A stretch of DNA of 59,362 nucleotides, taken from contig NZ_JAFCJZ010000036.1 of the NCBI RefSeq assembly GCF_018130765.1, positions 1-59,362 on the forward strand, in the 5' to 3' direction. This DNA comes from Bradyrhizobium iriomotense. GTDB lineage: Bacteria; Pseudomonadota; Alphaproteobacteria; Rhizobiales; Xanthobacteraceae. Positions 43,571-52,889 of the stretch are shown here, piece after piece. The stretch's first letter is position 1; every line of letters begins with the position of its first letter. Made by a program: the position numbers and the translations under genes. The notes beneath the pieces are model-generated. The model made no database searches, was not told the DNA's origin, and worked only from the letters and a program-made list of their open reading frames with translations.

Positions 43571-45103
43571 CTATCTCGACGCGGCCGCGTTCGGGCCCTC
43601 GGGCGATGAGGCCGGCGGCGCGGTGTAGAGGCTCATATAGGCGCCGGTGTAGTCTTCTCTCCAGCCTCTGCGACTGATGAGGAACTGCCTCAGCTGCTCG
43701 TGTCCCCTGACCCAGAGCACCGCATCGATCCTGTATTTCCTGATCACCGAGTCCCAGGCGGCCTCGTCGATGTCCCAGCGCACCAGCTTGAGATAGTCGC
43801 GGAGCAGTTCGTCCGGATAGGCGGTCGCCGCCCGGCCGTCCACGAACATCGGCACCTTGCCGTGGGTGCGGAAGATCAGGAGGCCGCCGGAATTCCAGTG
43901 GTTCAGCACGCGCGAATGCGTGGAATGCGCGAGCAGGTAGGCGGCATCCTCCTCCGAGAGCATGTCCGGCAGCGCCAGCGCCGGTCTCACCTGCAGGAAG
44001 CTGAGCGGCAGCACGACGAGGCCGACGATCCCGGCTGCCAGCATCGCGCGGCGGATGTCGAGCCTCGACAGGCGCTCGGGCAGCAGGCGATCGACGTGCA
44101 GCGCCATCGGGACCGCCGAGAAGATGAAGAAGAACGCGATGTACCTGAACTGGTAGAGTCCCAGGAACAGGAACAGCCATGCCAAGAGGCGCGGCTCCAC
44201 CGGAATGGGTTTTGAGTTTCGGTAGCGCAGCTCCAGCGCAATGAACGTCAACGCATAGGCGATGGCGGGAATGCTGCCGGGCAGCTCCATGTTGTGGAAG
44301 TAGGGACGCCATTCGCCGATATTGGCCTGGATGAAATGGCCCAGCGTCGCCATCACGCCGTCGTAGATGTGCCACCCCAGCGGATTGACGAAGATCGCAG
44401 CGAAGCATCCGACGCCCGCGAGGCAATAATTCCTGAAATTCGTCCAGTCCCGCCGCAGCAAGGCGACGCCGGCGAAGACGCCGATGATCGGAATGGCGAG
44501 CATGAAGCCGCCGTGCAGATTGACCCACAGCACCATCATCACCGGCAACAGGTACCATCTGCGCCGCTGCAGGCATTCCCCGTAGAAGATCACCGCGAAG
44601 AGCATGGTCGCGATATTCGGCGATGCCGCCAGATAGGTGTTGGGCGCCGCCTCGTAGCAGGGGTAGAGCAGGCATGCGGCGAAGACGGTGACGCAAACCG
44701 CCGGGACCGACGCGCCGCTGTGCAAGCCGCATGAGGTGAGGTATCCGACGATGACCGCGCCGCAGGCGACGACCAGCAGGACGATCCCGGCAAGGCCTGC
44801 GTGCTGATAAAGCACGCTGGCAATCACGTCCCAGAGCCACGACAGATTGTACCAGCGCTTGTCTGCGAGCGTGAACGCCCATGGATCCTGAAACGGGATC
44901 TCGCCACGCTCCCTGATGAGGTCGCCGGCGGCGATGTGCCAGCCGAGGTCATAATGGCTGAGCTGGACCGGCCCGTTCGAAATGTAGAACACCGACAGGA
45001 ACGCGATCAGGACGAGGTAGATCTCGCGCCCGTGCAGGTAGCGTCCGAGCCCCGTGGGCGCCCCGCCAATCCCGGACCGGGACCAATTCTCGCGCGCGTC
45101 CAT
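43571..45103 (-). CDS. Polytopic membrane protein, GT-C-like
   Basis: 510 aa. ATG at 45103 (MDARENWSRSG) chosen because GAGAG lies upstream; an ATG 5 codons earlier has none. About 11 membrane helices. The first periplasmic loop has LSHYDLGWHIAAGDLIRERG and FQDPWAFTLADKRWYNLSWL, an arrangement like the acidic loop of GT-C enzymes. The C-terminal ~130 residues are soluble (MFVDGRAATAYPDELLRDYL). Function probably envelope glycan assembly; exact family not recognised. Convergent with the GT87 pair. Confidence 0.78.
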   Translation of the reverse strand: MDARENWSRSGIGGAPTGLGRYLHGREIYLVLIAFLSVFYISNGPVQLSHYDLGWHIAAGDLIRERGEIPFQDPWAFTLADKRWYNLSWLWDVIASVLYQHAGLAGIVLLVVACGAVIVGYLTSCGLHSGASVPAVCVTVFAACLLYPCYEAAPNTYLAASPNIATMLFAVIFYGECLQRRRWYLLPVMMVLWVNLHGGFMLAIPIIGVFAGVALLRRDWTNFRNYCLAGVGCFAAIFVNPLGWHIYDGVMATLGHFIQANIGEWRPYFHNMELPGSIPAIAYALTFIALELRYRNSKPIPVEPRLLAWLFLFLGLYQFRYIAFFFIFSAVPMALHVDRLLPERLSRLDIRRAMLAAGIVGLVVLPLSFLQVRPALALPDMLSEEDAAYLLAHSTHSRVLNHWNSGGLLIFRTHGKVPMFVDGRAATAYPDELLRDYLKLVRWDIDEAAWDSVIRKYRIDAVLWVRGHEQLRQFLISRRGWREDYTGAYMSLYTAPPASSPEGPNAAASR

Positions 45104-45406
45104 GAAAACTCTCACCATCGAAGCCGGCGCTGCAGGCCCCGCATTTCCCCTGAAGTCTGCGCCGATGGGCGGCAGACATGCTTCGATTTAAGGGAAGACG
45201 ATCTAAGGTCGAGTAAAGGTCGGTTGCTCCCGGCGGGTTCCGCAAGGCGACGGGAGGGTTGGTAAACGAATGGTTTGCGCGACGGGCGGGTACGGACCTG
45301 CTTGCGGATAATGGCGGGCCGCGCCCGCCTCAACGGCGCGGTAATACCACCCAAGGTGGCAAGGTTCTTGCTACGGTAACCGTCGCTCGACTGGCTGCGG
45401 AGACCC

Positions 45407-46366
45407 ATGATGCTCTCGACGCAACGCTCGCTCGCGACGGCCCAGCTTGGCCGCAACAGTTTTGCGGAGATCTTCGAATCCCGGACGCCGTTGCGCGAGG
45501 CGGCGCTGGAGTCATTTCGCCGCAGGAACGCGGTCCTCGACGGAATCTTCTACGACATCGGCAAGGTGACCCATGAGGAGGCGCATGAGACCGCCCCCTG
45601 GCTGGCACGCGAGGGCGCCATCCTGATCGTTCCGCCATCCGGCGCCGGGATGCTCAAGCTCTGCGACACCGTGGAAGACTTCGCCAATGCCGGCGGCGCC
45701 AATGTCCGCATCCTGGCGGTGGCGGGCGTCGGCAGTTCGGCGCTGGGGGCGGCGGCCTTCGCGCGGAATGTCGCTGACGCCTTTGGTGTCGCGGTCGCTG
45801 CCGTGGTGTCGGGTTACGGGCTTGCCGATCTCCTGACCGAGGCGCTCGGTGGCTGGTTCTGGTTCGGCACCCTCAACCGGCTGCGCCATCAGTTCGAGGA
45901 GCTGGACGACATGAGTCGGGCGCTCAACCGTCCGGAGACCCTGAGCCCGCCGACGTCACCGATCGAGCTCGGCCGCATCAGCCTGGATACAAGGACGGTC
46001 ATGGCTTTGCTGAGCGATGGCCGATTCAACTTCTCGCTGGTGACCGGGCACTCCAAGGGCAACCTCGTGATCTCGGAGGCACTGTACGAGCTGAAGGAAA
46101 CACCGGCGGTCGAGCAGGGGATTCCCGCCGACAAGTTCTGGATCGTCACGGTGTCCGCGGCAGTCGCGATGCCGCCGCGGTACAGGAAGATCATCGACGT
46201 GATGGGCACGATCGACGGCTTCGGCGCACTCAACTCGACGCCGGGCATCTCGATCGAGAAGACGTGTCCGTTCCGCTGGCACCACACCAACACGGATTTG
46301 CCGTTTCACCTGCCCGTGACGAAGGTTTTCAGGGAGCTTCAGGTCGAGCGGAATGTTGCCGTTTGA
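45407..46366 (+). CDS. Hypothetical protein with lipase-like GHSKG motif
   Basis: 319 aa. ATG at 45407, followed by a second ATG. A middle hydrophobic stretch (VRILAVAGVGSSALGAAAFA ... GVAVAAVVSGYGLADLLTEA) suggests membrane association or a buried strand-helix, and FSLVTGHSKGNLVISEALYE contains GHSKG, equivalent to the GxSxG nucleophile elbow of alpha/beta hydrolases. A later NTDLPFHLP includes a possible His. It may be a serine hydrolase acting on lipids. The 288 nt before it carry no recognised gene. Confidence 0.7.
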   Translation: MMLSTQRSLATAQLGRNSFAEIFESRTPLREAALESFRRRNAVLDGIFYDIGKVTHEEAHETAPWLAREGAILIVPPSGAGMLKLCDTVEDFANAGGANVRILAVAGVGSSALGAAAFARNVADAFGVAVAAVVSGYGLADLLTEALGGWFWFGTLNRLRHQFEELDDMSRALNRPETLSPPTSPIELGRISLDTRTVMALLSDGRFNFSLVTGHSKGNLVISEALYELKETPAVEQGIPADKFWIVTVSAAVAMPPRYRKIIDVMGTIDGFGALNSTPGISIEKTCPFRWHHTNTDLPFHLPVTKVFRELQVERNVAV

Positions 46367-46539
46367 GCGCGCGCGGACTCGAAGGCGGGCACACTAGGGC
46401 ATGTACTCATAAATTCGCGATGTCCGCTTGTTCCCCAACAGCGCGAAGAAGTGGACATTTCACGAGGTCCGAGAAGGGCCAGAAGTAGCTACTAGTTTGA
46501 TGGCGACAACTAAGCGTCCGCCTGCCTCGCGCACGAGCT

Positions 46540-46854
46540 CTACCCGCCATACGTTGGCCATGCATACATCAGCCAGATGCCCGGCAGTGGGAAAGTAACG
46601 ATGGCGGATCGATAGAACGACTGCGATCGAGTTGGTTCGTCATTGCTGAGAAAACCACGAAAGAAGATGATCAAGAGCAAGATCGCATAGACGGTTAAAT
46701 TAAGCAGCAAGTCTTGCCTTGGCGTGAGCGGGGCATTGAAAAACTGCTGAGCACCGAGAGCAAGCGCAGCCAGTCCGATAAGCTGAAAAAACGAAGTGAA
46801 GACGCCGAGGATCAAGCCGCTAACTAGGCCGCCTATAACGGGAAGTCCATGCAC
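46540..46854 (-). CDS. Small polytopic membrane protein, lower GC
   Basis: 104 aa with three hydrophobic helices: GGLVSGLILGVFTSFFQLIG, LNLTVYAILLLIIFFRGF and SAIVTFPLPGIWLMYAW. No family recognised. Base composition is more A/T-rich than the neighbours. It lies next to the tRNA-Leu gene, and a sequence resembling a common Bradyrhizobium repeat (ATGTCCGCTTGTTCCCCAA at about 46418) is on its other side, so this small block may be an island remnant. Confidence 0.6.
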   Translation of the reverse strand: MHGLPVIGGLVSGLILGVFTSFFQLIGLAALALGAQQFFNAPLTPRQDLLLNLTVYAILLLIIFFRGFLSNDEPTRSQSFYRSAIVTFPLPGIWLMYAWPTYGG

Positions 46855-46993
46855 GGTTGAGCCCCATCAGTAGATCGTCTGTCTACAGGAAACTCGCTAA
46901 GGTTTAGTATCCGCGCAAACTCAATTTTTGGCTAGGACGAACGCGATGCGATCGAAGGGGGCGCATCCGGCATCCTCGCCCCGTCAGCTCGGA

Positions 46994-47082
46994 TGGTGCG
47001 GGCAGCCGGGGTCGAACCGGCACAGCGCTTGCGCGCCGAGGGATTTTAAGTCCCTTGCGTCTACCAATTCCGCCATGCCCGC
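46994..47082 (-). tRNA. tRNA-Leu (anticodon UAA)
   Basis: On the minus strand: acceptor GCGGGCA pairs with TGCCCGC, D-arm GGCGGAATTGGTAGACGC, anticodon loop CTTAAAA in AGGGACTTAAAATCCCT giving anticodon TAA, long variable arm CGGCGCGCAAGCGCTG typical of tRNA-Leu, T-arm GCCGGTTCGACCCCGGC, then discriminator A and an encoded CCA (46994-46996). Confidence 0.97.
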
Positions 47083-47254
47083 TTGATCCAACGAGATCAA
47101 ACACTTAAGTCCACCTGCGGCCGTCTGGAATTGGCGTCTTGCCGGCCCGGCTTGTGTCCTTCCTTAAGCGAGCCGGGCGCACAAGGCAAAGCCTCAATCC
47201 GGACATCTGTTGCTGCTTTAGGCATTCTCAATCCACGGGGACTATTCATCCGGC

Positions 47255-47683
47255 ATGGCTGCTTCGCTTTCCGCTTCCCTGCGCTTTTGCGGCGCGCTTC
47301 TCGTGCTGCTCGCCGGCGGCGCGGCCCTGGCCGGTTGCGCCGGCATCAGCGAGACGGTCGCGCCGGCCTTTGCCGATCCCGCCAGGTACGATCTGTACGA
47401 TTGCAAGCAGCTCGAGAGCGAGCGCAAGGGGCTCGCCAGTCGGACGGCCGATTTGCAGAGACTGATGGACAAGGCGGAGACCGGGGCCGGCGGCGCCGTC
47501 GTGTCCGAGCTCGCCTATCGCAACGACTACGTCGCGGTGCGCGGGCAGGCGCAGCTCGTCGAAGACGCCTGGCGCCGCAACAGGTGCCGGGAGACGCCGC
47601 CGGATGCAAAACCGCCGGCCTCGACCCCGCAGCCGCCGGTGATCAAGCCCGCCCCGACGAGACCCGGCAGCGTCGCGCGCTGA
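47255..47683 (+). CDS. Putative lipoprotein
   Basis: 142 aa. Signal peptide LRFCGALLVLLAGGAALAGC with a lipobox (LAGC, Cys28), so probably anchored in the outer or inner membrane. Mature part has Cys pairs (LYDCKQLE and RRNRCRE), a helical segment (ESERKGLASRTADLQRLMDK) and a Pro-rich tail. No named family is recognised. No strong ribosome-binding site is visible before the ATG. Confidence 0.75.
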   Translation: MAASLSASLRFCGALLVLLAGGAALAGCAGISETVAPAFADPARYDLYDCKQLESERKGLASRTADLQRLMDKAETGAGGAVVSELAYRNDYVAVRGQAQLVEDAWRRNRCRETPPDAKPPASTPQPPVIKPAPTRPGSVAR

Positions 47684-47696
47684 GACTCCACCGGCC

Positions 47697-48899
47697 TCAG
47701 GGCCGCCAGCCGTAGATCCAGTCCTGCCGCGCCAGCATGCGGTCCGGGCCGAGCGCACGGATCGCAAGATCGCGCGCGATCGCGAGCGGCCCGCTGAAAT
47801 GATAGATGCGGCCCTGCTGCCGCGCGGTCCGCTGCACCCGCCGCACGCGGGCCTGGCGCGCCGCTCCATATTGCTTCAGCGCGGCGGTGATGCCCGCGGT
47901 GCTCTCGGCTGCGTCGAGGCTCACGAGCTTCGCGAGCACGGCGGCATCCTCGATCGCCATGCCGGCGCCTTGCGCGGCGAAGGGCAGCATCGCATGGACG
48001 GCGTCGCCGAGCAGCGCGACCGGGCCCTTGCTCCAGGGGCAGCCGTCGGGCACGCCGAACAGCGCCCATTTCCGCCAGCCGTCGACCGCGGTGAGCATCA
48101 TCCGCGCCGCCGGCGGCCAGCGCGGCGCTGCGAACGCGTCCATCACCTCGCGCGGATCACCGGGCGTGCTCCAGCCCGGCCTGTTCCAGGTGCCCGGCAG
48201 CACCGCGACCACGTTGATCTGGCGTCCGCCTGCAATCGGATAGGCGACGAGATGAGCGTTCGCCCCCATCCAGAGCTGCACCCGCCGGGCGGTGTAGTCC
48301 TTCGGCAGCTGCGTGACATCGAACGTGCCGCGCCAGGCGATCAGCCCGGAGAAGCGCGGCTGCACCTCGGGAAACAGATGCTGGCGTACCGTCGACCAGA
48401 TGCCGTCGGCGCCGATCAGCGCGCTGGCGAGATCGCTGCGGCGGATCGTGCCGCTACGATGGACCACGGTCAGTCCCTTGGCGTGGGGGGCGACGTCTTC
48501 GAAGGTCGCGCCCAGCTTCAGATCGATATCGGGATGGTCGGCGACCGCGCCGGCGAGCGCGGATTGCAGATCGGCACGGTGCACCACCCAATAGGGGGCG
48601 CCGGCGCGCAGCGAGGCCGCTTCGCCGAGCGGCATGCGCACCAACTCGCCGCCGGCCCGCGCGCTCATGATCGAGACCGCCTCGGGAACAACGGCGCGCA
48701 GCTTGAGACGGTCGGAGAGGCCAAGCTCGACCAGCACGCGGCTGGCATTGGGGGACAACTGCAGGCCCGCCCCGACTTCCTCGAGACGCTCGGCCTTTTC
48801 CAGCACGACGATGCGGAAGCCGCGCGCGGCAAGCGCAAGTGCGGCCGTCAGTCCACCGATGCCGGCACCGGCGATGACAATCGTTCGGGAGAGCGCCAC
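47697..48899 (-). CDS. FAD-dependent aromatic monooxygenase (salicylate hydroxylase-like)
   Basis: 400 aa from a GTG start. Class A flavin monooxygenase: N-terminal IVIAGAGIGGLTAALALAAR (GxGxxG), the middle DG motif (SALIGADGIWSTVRQHLFPE) and the C-terminal GD motif (PVALLGDAVHAMLPFAAQGA). Such enzymes hydroxylate phenolic acids, for example salicylate or 3-hydroxybenzoate, using NAD(P)H. It follows the zinc-finger gene by 19 nt and is probably cotranscribed. Confidence 0.92.
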   Translation of the reverse strand: MALSRTIVIAGAGIGGLTAALALAARGFRIVVLEKAERLEEVGAGLQLSPNASRVLVELGLSDRLKLRAVVPEAVSIMSARAGGELVRMPLGEAASLRAGAPYWVVHRADLQSALAGAVADHPDIDLKLGATFEDVAPHAKGLTVVHRSGTIRRSDLASALIGADGIWSTVRQHLFPEVQPRFSGLIAWRGTFDVTQLPKDYTARRVQLWMGANAHLVAYPIAGGRQINVVAVLPGTWNRPGWSTPGDPREVMDAFAAPRWPPAARMMLTAVDGWRKWALFGVPDGCPWSKGPVALLGDAVHAMLPFAAQGAGMAIEDAAVLAKLVSLDAAESTAGITAALKQYGAARQARVRRVQRTARQQGRIYHFSGPLAIARDLAIRALGPDRMLARQDWIYGWRP

Positions 48900-48918
48900 C
48901 CCTGGCCGATGGACGCGG

Positions 48919-49164
48919 TCAGGCCACCTTGTCCTTCAGGACGCATTCCGGCGGGCGGGCTTCGCCCGCCTTCAGGTCGGCCGCGAAGCGGTACAGCGTC
49001 GAGCAGTAAGGGCAGATGATCTCGTTGTCGTTGCCGAGGTCGAGGAAGACGTGCGGATGATCGAACGGAGGATTGGCGCCCACGCACATGAACTCTTGCG
49101 AGCCGATCTCGATGACGGGGACACCGGCATCGTTATGGAAGTGCGGGACGACATGGTCGGACAT
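48919..49164 (-). CDS. CHCC zinc-finger protein (NDUFS6-like)
   Basis: 81 aa. FMCVGANPPFDHPHVFLDLG followed by EIICPYCSTLY places one Cys, one His and two Cys as the zf-CHCC zinc site. The family is the bacterial relative of complex I accessory subunit NDUFS6. Here the gene is next to a FAD monooxygenase, which is a frequent arrangement in rhizobia; a functional link is not established. Confidence 0.9.
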   Translation of the reverse strand: MSDHVVPHFHNDAGVPVIEIGSQEFMCVGANPPFDHPHVFLDLGNDNEIICPYCSTLYRFAADLKAGEARPPECVLKDKVA

Positions 49165-49472
49165 CGTAGTTCATCCTGGAGTGGCAGTGGCGGCAGACAC
49201 AATCAACGCTGACGCGGGTATCTTTTGAGACGCCGCGGACCATACTGGGGGGTACGGATGATTGCTAGTCCAGCGGAACCGAAACGTTGCAACTACCCCA
49301 TGCTCATTTGCTCATGCAAATTCGACACAATCTTGTCGCCCCAGAGAAGCCCTCCTTTCGTCGGGGACGTTGTGTCGCAATTTTGGCATACTATGTCTGT
49401 GGACGTGCGCAATTTGAGACGAAAGACGAATCATCGGGCGCTGGCGATCCAGGACCGTCCGGGCTTTTCCGC

Positions 49473-50609
49473 ATGAAATGGCTCCGAATCAGCACTGCGT
49501 TGACCGGTATTGCGGCTTGCAGCCTTCTGCTTGCGCAGGTCGCGCCGCATGCCCGCGACGCCGGCGCGGTGCTCGCCGCCCAGGACGATCCGCACCTGCT
49601 CTCCGAGCTCAGGCTCGACGCGCTGCTGCGGCAGAACGACCACCTGGTCCAGGACAACATCGAGGCCGCGCTCGCATCAGGCGATGCCGATCTCGCCGAC
49701 AGTTTTGTGGCGCTGGCGCGTGACCGCAACATCGCGCTGCCGGATGACCTCCTCAATCGCGTGAGCGATGCGGTCAAGGCGGAAAACTCCACTTCGCATG
49801 TCGCAAAACGTTTCGCCACCGGCCTCGTCACCGGCAACGCCGACGATGTCGCAAGCCTGTCCGGGACTGTTGCCGGCGATCTCTTCGTGATCGGCGACGT
49901 CAGGGACGTCGTGCGTGAGGGCAAGCATCTGGCGATGGGCGAGGAGACCGACCGTCTGGTGCTGGGCCTTGCGACCGCGGGCCTTGCGGTGACGGCGGCA
50001 ACCTACGTCTCCGTCGGCGGCGCAGCGCCGGTGCGGGCCGGGCTGACGCTGGTGAAGGATGCGCGGAAGGTCGGACGGCTGGGCAAGGGGTTAGCTGCAT
50101 GGGCCGGCCGTTCCGCACGCGACGTCGTCGACACCCCGATGCTTCAGAACGCGGTCGCCAAGGGTTCCGTGTTCCGGCCGGGCGAGACCGTGAGTGCGAT
50201 CAAGGCTGCGTTCCGGGCAGAGAAGGCCGGTGCGCTGGTCCGGCTCGGCAAGGACGTCACGCGCGTGGCCGAGAAGACCGGCACGCGCGGTGCCATGGAC
50301 ACGCTGCGGATTGCCGAAGGTCCCAAGGATGTCGCGCGCGCGGCGCGGCTGGCCGAAGCGCAGGGCAGCAAGACCCGTGCGATCATGAAGCTGCTCGGGC
50401 GCGGCGCGCTGCTGCTGATCGGCGGCGTGTTCGATCTGGCGATGTGGCTGTTTGGCGCGGTCTTGACGCTGTTCGGCCTGTTGTCCTCGATCAAGGCCAC
50501 CACCGAGCGCCTGACCCAGGCTTGGTGCGATCGCAAGAGGGCGCAGCGGCTCCGTCGCGCGCAGATCGCCGCCGAAGCCGCTCTGGCGGATGCGGCCCTT
50601 AAGGCCTAA
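49473..50609 (+). CDS. Hypothetical membrane protein
   Basis: 378 aa from the ATG at 49473 (MKWLRISTALTGIAAC), where a signal or first membrane segment begins. Ala-rich. A middle hydrophobic span (LVLGLATAGLAVTAATYVSV) and two near the C-terminus (LLLIGGVFDLAMWLFGAVLT) indicate a membrane protein with a large loop (LLSELRLDALLRQNDHLVQD; GNADDVASLSGTVAGDLFVI). No family recognised. An intergenic repeat follows. Confidence 0.75.
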   Translation: MKWLRISTALTGIAACSLLLAQVAPHARDAGAVLAAQDDPHLLSELRLDALLRQNDHLVQDNIEAALASGDADLADSFVALARDRNIALPDDLLNRVSDAVKAENSTSHVAKRFATGLVTGNADDVASLSGTVAGDLFVIGDVRDVVREGKHLAMGEETDRLVLGLATAGLAVTAATYVSVGGAAPVRAGLTLVKDARKVGRLGKGLAAWAGRSARDVVDTPMLQNAVAKGSVFRPGETVSAIKAAFRAEKAGALVRLGKDVTRVAEKTGTRGAMDTLRIAEGPKDVARAARLAEAQGSKTRAIMKLLGRGALLLIGGVFDLAMWLFGAVLTLFGLLSSIKATTERLTQAWCDRKRAQRLRRAQIAAEAALADAALKA

Positions 50610-50733
50610 AGCGCGACGAGATTGAGGTCATTCGTCGGCGCGGCTGGGCTATTGTTTGGGCATGATCTCCGCGCAATCGCGTTCCGCGTTTGCCGCGAGG
50701 AAAAACCGCTGCACACTTTTCCGGATCATGCTC
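50610..50733. repeat. Intergenic repeat (GCATGATC...GATCATGC type)
   Basis: GCATGATC at 50660-50667 is inverted as GATCATGC at 50724-50731; internal AAAAACCGCTGCACACTTTTCCGG is the hallmark of a repeat very common in Rhizobiales. It ends just before the alpha/beta hydrolase gene. Confidence 0.75.
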
Positions 50734-50771
50734 TAAGATCGATTGTCCCCCCCTCAAGACCCGTGGAACTG

Positions 50772-51530
50772 ATGATGCCGAGCTTTCACAACGGCGCCGT
50801 TGAAATTGCCTATCTCGACGAAGGCGAGGGCGATCCGATCATCCTGGTGCACGGCTTTGCCTCGAGCAAGAACGTGAACTGGGTCTATCCGACCTGGGTT
50901 TCGGAGCTTCGCAAGAACGGCCGCCGGGTGATCGCGCTCGACAATCGCGGCCATGGCGACAGCGCAAAGCTCTACGAGCCCGCGCAATATTCGATTCCGA
51001 CCATGGCCGGCGACGTGCTGGCGCTGATGGACCATCTCGCCATCCCGCAGGCCGATATCATGGGCTATTCGATGGGCGGGCGGATGACGGCCTGGCTCGG
51101 TCTCAACGAGCCGCAGCGGCTGCGTTCGGCGATCCTCGGCGGCATCGGCATCGGCGGCCTGATCGAGGGCACCGGCCCCGGCGAGAACGTGGCGAAGGCG
51201 CTGGAAGTGCCCTCGCTCGACGATGTCACCGATCCCGTCGGCCGCACGTTTCGCGCGTTCGCCGATCAGACCCGGTCCGACCGCAAGGCGCTCGCCGCCT
51301 GCCTGCGCGGCACGCGCGATCTCATGACCAGGCAAGAGGCCGCGCGGATCGACGTGCCCGTGCTGATCGCGGTCGGCTCGACCGACGACGTCGCGGGCTC
51401 CGCGAGCGCGCTCGGCGCCATCATTCCGGGGTCGGAAGTGCTCGATATTCCGGGTCGCGATCACATGCGGGCGGTTGGCGACAAGGTCTACAAGACCGGC
51501 GTGCTCGACTTCCTCTCACGCCGCGGCTGA
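50772..51530 (+). CDS. Alpha/beta hydrolase
   Basis: 252 aa from the ATG at 50772 (MMPSFHNG). Oxyanion HGFASSKN, catalytic Ser in MGYSMGGRMT, Asp in GSTDDVAG and His in GRDHMRAV form the triad of a small esterase or C-C hydrolase. Substrate unknown. Its 3' end overlaps the convergent membrane-protein gene by 15 nt. Confidence 0.9.
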   Translation: MMPSFHNGAVEIAYLDEGEGDPIILVHGFASSKNVNWVYPTWVSELRKNGRRVIALDNRGHGDSAKLYEPAQYSIPTMAGDVLALMDHLAIPQADIMGYSMGGRMTAWLGLNEPQRLRSAILGGIGIGGLIEGTGPGENVAKALEVPSLDDVTDPVGRTFRAFADQTRSDRKALAACLRGTRDLMTRQEAARIDVPVLIAVGSTDDVAGSASALGAIIPGSEVLDIPGRDHMRAVGDKVYKTGVLDFLSRRG

Positions 51531-52889
51531 GGGGTTGTCTGCCGGCTCTGTGCTCAAACGACGTGACAGCGCCATCAACACCACGAAGGTCGCCACCCAG
51601 ACCATCCGTGCGCCGTAGCGGTCGTGCGGGCCGGAGATGCCGGCGCAGATGAAGGCGTTGCCGAGCAGCGCCAGCGTCACGGTCGCGGCCAGCAGGGTCA
51701 GATCGTCGAGCCGGCGGTTCGCGAGCGCGTGCACGAGCAGCGCGACCAGCGCCAGCATCGAGGCCAGCGCGACGGGCACGTGCAGCCAGTTGACGTAGTC
51801 GAAATCGACGCCCCAGCGCTGCTGGCGCGCCGCGCGCATCGGCGCGACCTGCGCGGGAATGTAGCGTTCGATGATCCCATAGGTATGCGGGATCCAGCCA
51901 TTGGCGCCTTCGCCGGTTGCCACATGCAGCAATTGCTGGCCCATCGCCCTGAGCGCCGCGCCGGCCTGCCAGGCCGGATAGTCGGCGAGCGAATGCACGA
52001 CGATGTAGCTCATCTCGTCGTTCATGCCTTCGAAACGGCCGAGCGTGTTGAACATGCTCTTGCCCCACAGGAACTCGTCGGCGGTCGCGGGCAATTGGTT
52101 GCGATAGGGACAGAGCTTGAAGTTTTCGCGCGGGCAATGGTCGTTGAGAAACCGCGTGACGATGCCGTCCTGCATCATGCGGCCGAAGGCGACGCCATAG
52201 CCGCCGGGCGTCCAGGCCCATTTTCCTGACAGCGCGTGGTTCGCCGACACCAGCATCAGGCCGCCCACGACAATCGTCATGCTCGCCTGCGCCAGTCCTC
52301 CGCGCGGAAGCCGGCGGCCCAGAAACGGCCGCGCCATCCAGCCGGCGACGCAGAGACCGAGCAGCACGCCGAGCGTGGCGCTGTGGGTTGCGGCGGCAAA
52401 GGCGGTAAAGCCGAACAGCGAGATCTTTTCGAGCGTCGATGTGCGTTGCCCGCCGATGACCAGCAGGAACAGCGACAGGATCGAGAGCCCGGCGAAGATG
52501 TCCGTGAGCAGCATGCTGGCGAGCCAGGGCAGGGCGGTCGACACGATCAGGAGCAGGCTGATGGCGACGAAGCGGGACGTCTGCATCAGGCCGAGCACGC
52601 GCAAGGTGAGTTGCAACAGCCAGAGCGCGGCCAGCGACTGGACCGCGAGGTTGATCCAGAAGCCGAAGCTTTCGCCATAGTGCAGATAGAGCCCGAACAC
52701 GGTGGACCGGCTGGGGACGAGATAGCCTTCGTACCAGCGCGCCAGATAGCCGCCGGTATCCCATTGCAACAGCGGATAGCCGTTCCAGAACGCCGGTGCG
52801 ATCATCAGGAGGGGCAGGATGACGGCCGCCAGCCGCAGCCAGAGCGACCCTGCGGCGCCTGCGCGCAATTGATCGGTGGTGATGCTCAA
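51516..52889 (-). CDS. Polytopic membrane protein, GT-C-like
   Basis: 457 aa. TTG start with GGAG six bases upstream. About ten helices. The first loop has WNGYPLLQWDTGGYLARWYE and GYLVPSRSTVFGLYLHY, where an acidic residue sits as in GT-C transferases; a soluble loop carries FLNDHCPRENFKLCPYRNQL. Probably an envelope glycan or lipid transferase; no precise family assigned. Confidence 0.75.
   Translation of the reverse strand: MSITTDQLRAGAAGSLWLRLAAVILPLLMIAPAFWNGYPLLQWDTGGYLARWYEGYLVPSRSTVFGLYLHYGESFGFWINLAVQSLAALWLLQLTLRVLGLMQTSRFVAISLLLIVSTALPWLASMLLTDIFAGLSILSLFLLVIGGQRTSTLEKISLFGFTAFAAATHSATLGVLLGLCVAGWMARPFLGRRLPRGGLAQASMTIVVGGLMLVSANHALSGKWAWTPGGYGVAFGRMMQDGIVTRFLNDHCPRENFKLCPYRNQLPATADEFLWGKSMFNTLGRFEGMNDEMSYIVVHSLADYPAWQAGAALRAMGQQLLHVATGEGANGWIPHTYGIIERYIPAQVAPMRAARQQRWGVDFDYVNWLHVPVALASMLALVALLVHALANRRLDDLTLLAATVTLALLGNAFICAGISGPHDRYGARMVWVATFVVLMALSRRLSTEPADNPSAAA

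Noticed and set aside
45259..45576. Short open frame before the GHSKG gene
   Set aside because: Overlaps the better-supported gene at 45407 in another frame and shows no recognisable protein features.
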